From positions 1-9,325 of the forward strand of contig JAGBBE010000195.1 in NCBI GenBank assembly GCA_017938645.1: 9,325 nucleotides of DNA, given 5' to 3'. The notes beneath the pieces were generated by a model. That model did no database searches and was not told the DNA's origin. It saw only the letters and a program-made list of their open reading frames with translations. Below are positions 1 to 6,039 of this stretch, in pieces. Numbering within the stretch: the stretch's first letter is position 1; each line of letters starts with the position of its first letter. This DNA is from Clostridia bacterium. Lineage in GTDB: Bacteria; Bacillota_A; Clostridia; Christensenellales; Aristaeellaceae. A program made the translations under genes and the position numbers.

Positions 1-3000
1 CTCGATTTCTTCCATGATGAAGCACTCGATGATGTCGCCTTCCTTGATATCGTTGTAGCCGTCGAAGCTGATACCGCACTCGTAGCCCTCGGCCACTTCC
101 TTGACGTCGTCCTTGAAGCGCTTGAGGCTGGAGAGCTTGCCTTCGTACACGATCACGCTGTCGCGGACGAGGCGTACCTCGGCATTGCGCTGCACCTTGC
201 CGTTCTTGATGTAGCAGCCGGCAACGGTGCCAGCGCCGGTGATCTTGAAGGTACTGCGAACCTCGGCGGTACCGAGCATAACTTCCTTGTACTCGGGATC
301 GAGCAGGCCCTTCATGGCCTTCTGGATCTCCTCGATGGCCTGATAGATGACGCGGTAGAGGCGGATGTCAACGCCTTCGCGCTCGGCGATCTCGCGGATG
401 GTGTTGTCAGGACGGATGTTGAAGCCGATGATGATGGCGTCGAAGGTGGAGGCCAGGGTGATATCGCCCTCGGTGATGGCGCCGGCGCCGCTGTGCAGCA
501 CGCGAACCTTGACTTCTTCGTTGGAGAGCTTCTCCAGCGCCTGCTTGACGGCTTCCACGCTGCCCTGCACGTCGGCCTTGATGATGACGTTGAGGGTGGT
601 CTGCTTGGCGGCGTCCATACGGCTGAACAGATTGTCCAGAGACACCTTGGAGGCGGCCACGCGGGCAGCCTTCTGCTTCTCGCGGCGCTCTTCCACAACC
701 TGACGGGCGAGGTGCTCGTCTTCCACGGCGATCATGTCGTCGCCGGCGGTGGGAACATCGCTGAAGCCGGAGATCTCAACAGGCATGGCGGGACCGGCTT
801 CCTGCACGCGCTCGCCGCGGTCGTTGAGCAGGGCACGGACGCGGCCGGAAGCCATACCGGCAACGATGGCGTCGCCCACATGGAGGGTACCGTTCTGCAG
901 AAGCACGGTAGCCAGCGGGCCGCGGGCCTTGTCCAGCTTGGCCTCGATGATAACGCCCTTGGCCATGCGGTTGGGGTTGGCGCGCAGCTGAAGCATATCA
1001 GCCTGCAGCAGAATCATTTCGAGCAGATCGTCCACGCCTTCGCCGGTGTGGGCGCTGACGGGCACACAGATCACATCGCCGCCCCACTCTTCGGGCACGA
1101 GCTCGTGAGCCGTCAGATCCTGCTTGACGCGGTCGGGGTTGGCGGTGGGCTTATCCATCTTGTTGATGGCAACGATGATCGGAACCTCGGCAGCCTTGGC
1201 GTGGTTGATGGCTTCCACGGTCTGGGGCATAACGCCGTCGTCGGCAGCGACAACCAGAATGGCGATGTCGGTAGCCTGCGCGCCGCGCTGACGCATGGCG
1301 GTGAAGGCTTCATGGCCGGGGGTGTCGAGGAAGGTGATGGGACGGCCGTCCAGAGACACGGTGTAAGCGCCGATGTGCTGGGTGATGCCGCCAGCCTCGC
1401 CGGCAGTGACGTGGGCGTTGCGGATGTAGTCCAGCAGAGAGGTCTTGCCGTGGTCGAGGTGACCCATGATGGTAACGACCGGGGGACGGGGGAGGAGATC
1501 CTCTTCAGCATCCTCGAAGTCGGTTTCGGTCAGTTCGTCTTCAGCGGTCTTATCCAGCTTCATTTCCAGCTCAACGCCGAAGTCGGCGCACACGAGGCTG
1601 GCGGTGTCAAAGTCCAGCTCGCTGTTGATGTTGGACATGATGCCGAGCATCAGCAGCTTCTTGAGGATTTCACCGGCGGGCTTGCCGATGCGCTCGGTCA
1701 GGTCCTTGACGGTGATCGTTTCGGCGGTCATGAACGCCTTTTCGATCTTGATGGGAGCCATCAGCTGCTGGGCGCTGGGCTGCTTCTTGAGGCGGGACTT
1801 GCGGCCGCCGCGGATCACTTCGTCGTCATAGCCGCTGAAATTCTCGCGGGCGAGCTGCTTGCGGTTCTTGGCAACGCGCTCGGGATCGTGCTGACGAACG
1901 TAGTTCTTCTTGTTGGGGTCGTAGTTGCTGACGCGCTCCTTCTCAACGGAGGGAGTCATGTCGATGGCCGCAGGCTTGCGTGCGCCGCCCATGGGACGAC
2001 CAGCGCCGGGGCCGCCGGCAGGACGATTGCCGAAGCCGCCGCCAGCGGGACGCGGAGCGCCGCCGGGGCCACCGGCAGGACGGCCAAACTGGCCCTGCTG
2101 CTGACCCTGGGGATTGGCGGGACGGCCATAGGGACCCTGGGGATTGGCAGGACGGCCGTACGGACCCTGCGGGTTGGCGGGACGGCCATAGGGGCCCTGC
2201 TGACCCTGAGGATTGGCGGGACGGCCATAGGGGCCCTGGGGATTGGCAGGACGGCCGTACGGGCCCTGCGGGTTGGCGGGGCGGCCATAGGGCCCCTGCT
2301 GACCCTGGGGATTGGCAGGACGGCCATAGGGACCCTGGGGATTGGCGGGACGGCCATACGGACCCTGCGGGTTGGCGGGGCGGCCATAGGGGCCCTGCGG
2401 ATTGGCAGGACGGGCAGCGCCCTGCTGCACGGGACGGGCGCCCTGCTGCTGACCCTGCACAGGACGAGCGGGCTGGCCACCCTGTACGGGACGGGCCTGC
2501 TGAGGCTGCTGCGCGGGGCGGGCGCCCTGCTGCTGCACAGGACGGGCCTGCTGGGGCTGCTGCGTCTGAGGACGCGCCGCCTGCTGAACAGGCTGGGCGG
2601 CAGGCTTGGCAGGAGCGGGCTGCGCGGGAGCGGCGGGCTTGGCCTCGGCCTTGGGCGCCTCAACGGGCTTGGCCACGGGCTGGACAGGCTTTTCTTCCGC
2701 CTTGGGCGCGGGCTTCTCCTCCGCCTTGGGAGCAGGCTTGACTTCGGCCTTGGGAGCCTCAGGCTGCTTTGCGGGTTTCTCTTCCGCTTTGGGAGCGACG
2801 GGCGCTGCCTTCACGGTCTTTTCTTCGGTCTTCTTCACGGGGGCCACCTCCGCTTTTACGGGTTCCGGCTTCTTTTCTTCCACAGGGGCAGGAGCGGGCT
2901 TCGCTTCCGCCTTCGGGGCAGCCGGCTTGCTTTCCTCTTTGGTTTCCACCTTGGGCGCCGCCTCGGCTTCATCCGTATCGGGCATGGTATATGCCTTGGC

Positions 3001-3204
3001 ATGCTGAGAAATCAGGCGCTGCTGTTCGGCCTGCTTTTCATCGGCACGGCGCTGATCCTCCTCGCGCTGGAACTTGGCTTCCAGCTTGCGCGCCGCCTGC
3101 GTCAGCTCATCCGCATTCTTTCGCATGGAAGACACGCTGGACAGCATATCCGCGGCGCCTTTGAGAAGGTCCTTGGTGGCATCCTTGAGTTTCACTTTGG
3201 TCAT
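1..3204 (-). CDS. infB: Translation initiation factor IF-2 (3' end cut by window edge)
   Basis: IF-2 is the GTPase that brings fMet-tRNA to the 30S subunit and promotes 50S joining. The window holds 1068 codons from ATG 3204 and stops at the left edge in what looks like the last few residues of the family (…CFIMEEIE). Order of parts: a charged helical start (about 1-68), an Ala/Lys/Pro/Glu-rich linker (about 69-200), a Gln/Arg/Pro stretch, a decapeptide repeat tract (about 265-369), a Gly/Arg/Pro-rich segment, the IF2_N-type domain (about 482-548), then the G domain. G motifs read directly: G1 GHLDHGKT (581-588), G2 [10 protein letters not shown]3 DTPGHEAF, G4 NKMD, G5 SAHTG. Further on come the domain III motif ([19 protein letters not shown]) and the fMet-tRNA-binding domain (GYECGI, DIKEGD). 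An in-frame TAA lies a few codons upstream of ATG 3204, which fixes the start; the ribosome binding site is weak (G-run only). It is the last visible gene of the nusA operon. Oddities are the very long disordered N-terminus and Leu in place of the usual Val in G1. Confidence 0.98.
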   Translation of the reverse strand, partial: MTKVKLKDATKDLLKGAADMLSSVSSMRKNADELTQAARKLEAKFQREEDQRRADEKQAEQQRLISQHAKAYTMPDTDEAEAAPKVETKEESKPAAPKAEAKPAPAPVEEKKPEPVKAEVAPVKKTEEKTVKAAPVAPKAEEKPAKQPEAPKAEVKPAPKAEEKPAPKAEEKPVQPVAKPVEAPKAEAKPAAPAQPAPAKPAAQPVQQAARPQTQQPQQARPVQQQGARPAQQPQQARPVQGGQPARPVQGQQQGARPVQQGAARPANPQGPYGRPANPQGPYGRPANPQGPYGRPANPQGQQGPYGRPANPQGPYGRPANPQGPYGRPANPQGQQGPYGRPANPQGPYGRPANPQGPYGRPANPQGQQQGQFGRPAGGPGGAPRPAGGGFGNRPAGGPGAGRPMGGARKPAAIDMTPSVEKERVSNYDPNKKNYVRQHDPERVAKNRKQLARENFSGYDDEVIRGGRKSRLKKQPSAQQLMAPIKIEKAFMTAETITVKDLTERIGKPAGEILKKLLMLGIMSNINSELDFDTASLVCADFGVELEMKLDKTAEDELTETDFEDAEEDLLPRPPVVTIMGHLDHGKTSLLDYIRNAHVTAGEAGGITQHIGAYTVSLDGRPITFLDTPGHEAFTAMRQRGAQATDIAILVVAADDGVMPQTVEAINHAKAAEVPIIVAINKMDKPTANPDRVKQDLTAHELVPEEWGGDVICVPVSAHTGEGVDDLLEMILLQADMLQLRANPNRMAKGVIIEAKLDKARGPLATVLLQNGTLHVGDAIVAGMASGRVRALLNDRGERVQEAGPAMPVEISGFSDVPTAGDDMIAVEDEHLARQVVEERREKQKAARVAASKVSLDNLFSRMDAAKQTTLNVIIKADVQGSVEAVKQALEKLSNEEVKVRVLHSGAGAITEGDITLASTFDAIIIGFNIRPDNTIREIAEREGVDIRLYRVIYQAIEEIQKAMKGLLDPEYKEVMLGTAEVRSTFKITGAGTVAGCYIKNGKVQRNAEVRLVRDSVIVYEGKLSSLKRFKDDVKEVAEGYECGISFDGYNDIKEGDIIECFIMEEIE
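2111..2412 (-). repeat. Nested 30-bp / 99-bp in-frame tandem repeat inside infB
   Basis: Ten copies of a unit encoding RPANPQG(PYG) begin at plus-strand positions 2111, 2141, 2171, 2210, 2240, 2270, 2309, 2339, 2369 and 2399. The spacing is 30 bp except after every third copy early on (2171-2210 and 2270-2309), where it is 39 bp because of an extra QQG. This gives a higher-order 99-bp period (2111, 2210, 2309). The first two 99-bp blocks differ only by a few substitutions, mainly at third positions. All units are multiples of three, so copy-number change would keep infB in frame. The encoded peptide is Pro/Gly/Gln/Arg/Asn/Tyr-rich and expected to be disordered; it separates the N-terminal linker from the conserved IF-2 core. 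Confidence 0.95.
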
Positions 3205-3255
3205 TGTAGCGATTGCACCCCCGCATTATCTTGCAATGTAATCATCAATCTCACT

Positions 3256-3579
3256 TCACACTCGCTGCTCGTCTTTGAGCAAAACCAGCAGTTTTTCGGA
3301 CATGCCGTCCGGCTTGAGCGCGATGACCATGCGGCCTTTCTTGCCGATGGCGCGCCCCAGTTCGCCTTCGCTGACCTCATAGAGAGGAACATCGTGGCTA
3401 TGGCAGGCGTCCGTCAGGCGCTTGCGCGTGTTGTCGGATGCGGATGCATCCATCAGCGCAAGCGCACATTCGCCGCTGCGGATCAGATCCACGCATGCTT
3501 CCTGACCGCTGATGATGCGGCCCGCGCGCATGCACAGACCCAGAAAGCCCGTTACGCGGTTTTCAATCATTTCCGTCAT
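3256..3579 (-). CDS. ylxQ: L7Ae-family ribosomal-like protein YlxQ
   Basis: This 107-residue protein belongs to the L7Ae/L30e/S12e/Gadd45 family; in Bacillus the homologue YlxQ binds kink-turn RNA. Family features visible are GLCMRAGRIISG near residues 14-25, the ALALMDASASDNTRKRL core at about 39-55, and the VPLYEV…ELGRAIGKKGRMVIAL segment at about 64-88. The start chosen is ATG at 3579, not the longer frame extending to 3705, because it has GGAG eight bases upstream, begins at the conserved part of the family, and overlaps the ylxR stop as ATGA. That 4-base overlap suggests translational coupling with ylxR. The longer frame would run through ylxR. The partner RNA cannot be read from the sequence. 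Confidence 0.93.
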   Translation of the reverse strand: MTEMIENRVTGFLGLCMRAGRIISGQEACVDLIRSGECALALMDASASDNTRKRLTDACHSHDVPLYEVSEGELGRAIGKKGRMVIALKPDGMSEKLLVLLKDEQRV

Positions 3580-3872
3580 GCGTTCGTCTCCTGCTGGGAA
3601 AGCAGCTTCTGCATGGTCTCGGTCAGCTGGGCGTTGACCTCTTCGGTCAGCTTCACTTCCAGCTGGCGGTCGAGCTGGCCCTGCTTGAGGGCCCTGCGCA
3701 GACATTCTGCGTTATAGCATACATATGCGCCGCGGCCCGGCTTCTTGCCTGTGGTATCCAGGCTCACCTGACCTTCCGGGGAGCGCACCGCGCGCAGAAG
3801 CTCCTTTTTAGGCTTCATCTCGCGGCAGCCGACGCACATGCGCATGGGTATTTTCTTCGGCTTGGGCGGCAC
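3576..3872 (-). CDS. ylxR (rnpM): YlxR/RnpM family RNA-binding protein
   Basis: The 98-residue product matches the YlxR family (DUF448), always found between nusA and infB in Firmicutes. In Bacillus subtilis YlxR has been renamed RnpM because it binds and modulates RNase P RNA. Visible motifs: a basic N-terminus, MRMCVGCREMKPKKELLR (residues 10-27) with Cys13 and Cys16, then GRGAYVC (46-52) and Cys57; the four cysteines and the basic surface are typical. The start is GTG at 3872, chosen because AAAGGAGG lies eight bases upstream and because the conserved IPMRMCVGC block follows at the normal distance; ATG codons at residues 10 and 12 would remove part of the conserved start. The gene is 36 nt after nusA and overlaps ylxQ by four bases. 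Confidence 0.95.
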   Translation of the reverse strand: MPPKPKKIPMRMCVGCREMKPKKELLRAVRSPEGQVSLDTTGKKPGRGAYVCYNAECLRRALKQGQLDRQLEVKLTEEVNAQLTETMQKLLSQQETNA

Positions 3873-3880
3873 GGCCGTCC

Positions 3881-3888
3881 CCTCCTTT
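3881..3888 (-). promoter_or_regulatory. Shine-Dalgarno site fixing the GTG start of ylxR
   Basis: On the minus strand AAAGGAGG is eight bases upstream of GTG 3872. It is the best ribosome binding site in the operon and is the reason for preferring this GTG over the internal ATG codons. Confidence 0.85.
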
Positions 3889-3908
3889 CTGAAGCGCCTT
3901 TGGTTTTC

Positions 3909-5159
3909 TTACAGGGTATCGTCCTCGTCGGAGTCGGACTCCAGCGCCAGATCACGCAGCTCCGGCAGGCCGGATTCCTGCAGCTCCTCCAGAGAGGCGG
4001 GCTCATTGTAGAAGGCCTGGAAGCCCATGGGCTCCTCGGGCAGCTCCTCAATGGGCATGTCGAACATTTCAGCAGCCTGGCTCTGGGACTTGATGTCGAT
4101 GCGCCAGCCGGTGAGCTTGGCGGCCAGACGGGCGTTCTGGCCCTCCTTGCCGATGGCGAGGCTGAGCTGATTGTCGGGCACGACAACGCGGCAGGCCTTT
4201 TCGTTCTCGGCCACGAAAACGCTGAGGACATGGGCAGGATTGAGGGCGTTGGCAATGAACTCGGCAGGATCGGGAGACCACTTGATGATGTCGATCTTCT
4301 CGTTCTTCAGCTCGTTCACCACGCGCTCAACGCGGTTGCCGCGGGGACCCACGCAGGCGCCCACGGGATCGATGGCGGCCTCGGTGGAGTGCACGGCCAT
4401 CTTGGTGCGGCTGCCGGCCTCACGGGCGATGGACTTCACCTGCACAACACCGGCGGCGATTTCAGGCACTTCCATTTCGAACAGGCGCTTGACCAGGCCG
4501 GGATGGATGCGGCTGACGCGCACCTGCGGACCGCGCAGCATTTCGCGGCCGGTGCGGTTGACTTCCAGCACGTAGACCTTGATATGGTCGTCGATGTGGT
4601 AATCCTCGCCGGGCATGAAATCGCTCTCGGGCAGGATGCCCTCGGTGCGGCCCAGCTCTACGCGCACGCCCTTGGGCTCGATGCTCTGGACGATGGCGGT
4701 GAGGATTTCGTTTTCCTTTTCGGAATACTCGTCGTAGATCTTGCCCTGCTCAGCTTCGCGGATGCGCTGCATAATGACCTGCTTGGCGGTCTGGGCGGCG
4801 GTGCGCAGGAAGCCGTTGGGGGTTACGTCGATCTCAGCGATATCGCCCATGCGGTAGTCGCCGCGGATCTTGAGGGCGGCGTCCAGGGTGATCTGGTTGG
4901 CGTTATCCTCTACCTCTTCCACAATGGTCTTGCGCGCGAACACGTGCGCAACGCCGGTGCGGCGGTCGAGGGTGACGCTGAGGTTGCTGGGCGGATTTTC
5001 GTCGCGGGCGACGTTCTTTTTGAAAGCGGCCTTGAGAGCTTCCTCAATGGCATTGAAGAGAAGCTCCTCGCTGATCTCCTTTTCACTGGCCAGTGCCTTG
5101 ATGGCCAGAATCAGTTCGGGCTGGCCGGCGGGCTGCTGGGTTTTTTTGCTGGTTCTCAT
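3909..5159 (-). CDS. nusA: Transcription termination/antitermination factor NusA
   Basis: NusA binds RNA polymerase and nascent RNA, and controls pausing, intrinsic termination and antitermination. The 416-residue product shows the polymerase-binding N-terminal domain (about 14-140, with [21 protein letters not shown]), an S1 domain (about 146-212, containing [13 protein letters not shown]), KH1 with GPRG (271-274) and KH2 with GKEG (337-340) followed by [16 protein letters not shown]. It lacks the C-terminal acidic repeats of the E. coli protein, as usual in Firmicutes, but carries a tail of some 55 residues ending in an Asp/Glu/Ser cluster, so it is longer than the roughly 370-residue Bacillus protein. 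It also has about ten extra residues before the usual start. ATG 5159 is preceded by AGGGA at seven bases. The gene follows rimP by 18 nt. NusA may regulate its own operon through the leader described at 5730-5969 (inference). Confidence 0.98.
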   Translation of the reverse strand: MRTSKKTQQPAGQPELILAIKALASEKEISEELLFNAIEEALKAAFKKNVARDENPPSNLSVTLDRRTGVAHVFARKTIVEEVEDNANQITLDAALKIRGDYRMGDIAEIDVTPNGFLRTAAQTAKQVIMQRIREAEQGKIYDEYSEKENEILTAIVQSIEPKGVRVELGRTEGILPESDFMPGEDYHIDDHIKVYVLEVNRTGREMLRGPQVRVSRIHPGLVKRLFEMEVPEIAAGVVQVKSIAREAGSRTKMAVHSTEAAIDPVGACVGPRGNRVERVVNELKNEKIDIIKWSPDPAEFIANALNPAHVLSVFVAENEKACRVVVPDNQLSLAIGKEGQNARLAAKLTGWRIDIKSQSQAAEMFDMPIEELPEEPMGFQAFYNEPASLEELQESGLPELRDLALESDSDEDDTL

Positions 5160-5177
5160 TGTTATTTCCCTGCCTTC

Positions 5178-5729
5178 TTATTCTTCGTCTTCCAGAGTCA
5201 TCTCTTCTGCGCCGGCTTCCTCGTCGAAGGCGACGTCGGCAAAATCATCCTCATCCAGATCGATGACCGGCTTGATGAGGGCGACGCCCTTGCGCTCGAA
5301 GGTGAGCTGTTCTTCTTCAGAAAGGGCGATGGTCACGGTGGTTTCCGTCATATCGGCAAGCGCGCCCTGATAAAGCTTGGAGCCATTGAGCGGTGCGTAG
5401 AGCTTAACCTCCACCTGATTGCCGCGGTTCTTTTCAAAATCGCGCATGGTCTTGATGGGACGGTCCACTCCGGGGCTGGAAACCTCCATGATATCGTAGT
5501 CGACCGCCTCCAGCATGGGCTGCAGGCGCTTGTGGTACTTTTCGCAGTCATCCAGCGAGAAGCCGCCGTCCTTGTCGACGTACACGCACAGGCACTTGCC
5601 GCGGCTTTCCTTCTGCAGGGTGACCTCCACCAGCTCCAGCGACATTTCATCCGCCACAGCCTGTGCACATTGCTCCACAAAGTGGAGGGAATTCATTTTG
5701 GCGCCTTGTGCGCCGCGGTTTTTGGCCAT
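5178..5729 (-). CDS. rimP: Ribosome maturation factor RimP
   Basis: RimP (YlxS/YhbC) is needed for late assembly of the 30S subunit. The 183-residue product has the family's N-terminal alpha/beta domain (about 14-85, with DKDGGFSLDDCEK) and the signature EVSSPGVDRP (82-91) followed by DFEKNRG and the SH3-like C-terminal domain. It is longer than the usual 150-160 residues because of a strongly acidic tail (about 157-183, mostly Asp and Glu). ATG 5729 has AGGAG six bases upstream; the Met at residue 12 lacks a comparable site, so the longer start is used. It is the first gene of the operon and is preceded by a long structured leader. Confidence 0.97.
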   Translation of the reverse strand: MAKNRGAQGAKMNSLHFVEQCAQAVADEMSLELVEVTLQKESRGKCLCVYVDKDGGFSLDDCEKYHKRLQPMLEAVDYDIMEVSSPGVDRPIKTMRDFEKNRGNQVEVKLYAPLNGSKLYQGALADMTETTVTIALSEEEQLTFERKGVALIKPVIDLDEDDFADVAFDEEAGAEEMTLEDEE

Positions 5730-5969
5730 GATCTGCTCCTATTCGCGTTGAGACCTTCATCTGGGAAAAAAGCAATCAAAAAGAGCGGCATACTACCGCC
5801 TCACGCCAGCGGCTCACACGGCTTTTGCGCATAACTGCAAAGCCCAGCCCCGAACCAGAAGATCCGGCGCTGCGTGATGGCTGGGGAGACGATACCCACT
5901 CTTTACGGAAAACCCTTCTTTCCACATCGGGTCGTGATGGTACATGAAACAGCCTGCTTAAGCAGGCAT
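5730..5969 (-). promoter_or_regulatory. Structured 5' leader of the rimP-nusA-infB operon
   Basis: About 240 nt without a convincing gene lie between the predicted transcription start (near 5969) and rimP. Read on the minus strand, the RNA could form: a 5'-terminal stem from the palindrome at 5952-5967; a stem pairing 5879-5885 with 5843-5849 (seven pairs, CCCAGCC with GGCTGGG) that can enclose an inner five-pair stem; a short TTTGC/GCAAA stem near 5823-5841; and the terminator-like hairpin at 5785-5799. The pairings were read by eye, not folded by computer. A long, structured leader before a NusA operon fits transcriptional attenuation; which factor controls it cannot be told from sequence. 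Confidence 0.55.
5766..5815 (-). terminator. Terminator-like hairpin with competing arm in rimP leader (possible attenuator)
   Basis: On the minus strand GCGGTA and TGCCGC (5799-5785) make a six-pair stem (one G-U) with a three-base loop. It is followed at once by TCTTTTT (5784-5778), and after six more bases by a second run of six T (5771-5766). An upstream arm GAGCCGC (5815-5809) can pair with the same GCGG, which would prevent the terminator stem. The stem is short and the first U-run is interrupted, features of a terminator that would depend on NusA or be only partly efficient. It lies 37 nt before the rimP start. Being inside the leader, it would set how much transcript enters the operon. 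Confidence 0.5.
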
Positions 5970-5976
5970 GAAACAG
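5943..5976. repeat. Perfect 16-bp palindrome flanked by 10-bp direct repeats at the operon start site
   Basis: The plus strand carries CATGAAACAG at 5943-5952 and again at 5967-5976, with the perfect palindrome GCCTGCTTAAGCAGGC at 5952-5967 joining them. The right-hand direct repeat overlaps the -10 box (5975-5980). The element therefore covers the promoter downstream edge and the predicted transcription start. It could be a protein-binding operator, a 5'-end protective RNA hairpin (six-pair stem, TTAA loop), or the weak terminator of the upstream gene, since TGTTT follows on the minus strand. Confidence 0.8.
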
Positions 5977-6003
5977 TATACCACAACAAAAGAGGAAATA
6001 CAA
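5975..6003 (-). promoter_or_regulatory. Promoter of the rimP-nusA-infB operon
   Basis: Minus-strand TTGTAT (6003-5998), a 17-base spacer, then TATACT (5980-5975) with an extended TGG directly before the -10 box. The -35 box matches the consensus at three of six positions but the extended -10 compensates. The predicted start is around 5969-5967, which puts the 5952-5967 palindrome at the very 5' end of the RNA. No terminator is seen between the upstream membrane-protein gene (stop at 6040) and this promoter, so some read-through is possible. Confidence 0.6.
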
Positions 6004-6039
6004 GGGTTTTGGCAACTATGGAAAGAAACTTCACGGGGT

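Noticed and set aside
1980..2741. Plus-strand frame rich in [14 protein letters not shown] repeats resembling a repetitive surface protein
   Set aside because: The repetition is only the infB 30-bp array read on the opposite strand.
493..3717. 1074-codon open frame on the plus strand opposite infB and ylxQ/ylxR
   Set aside because: It is antisense to infB, whose conserved GTPase motifs prove the coding strand. Its His/Gly/Leu-rich, repetitive sequence is what GC-rich third positions of the real gene give when read backwards.
3900..5834. 644-codon plus-strand frame opposite nusA and rimP
   Set aside because: It is a mirror of NusA and RimP codon usage; the true genes carry S1, KH and RimP signature motifs on the other strand, and no ribosome binding site was noted for it.
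5776..6015. 79-codon minus-strand frame in the rimP leader
   Set aside because: Its ATG lies upstream of the predicted transcription start and has no ribosome binding site; it resembles no family.
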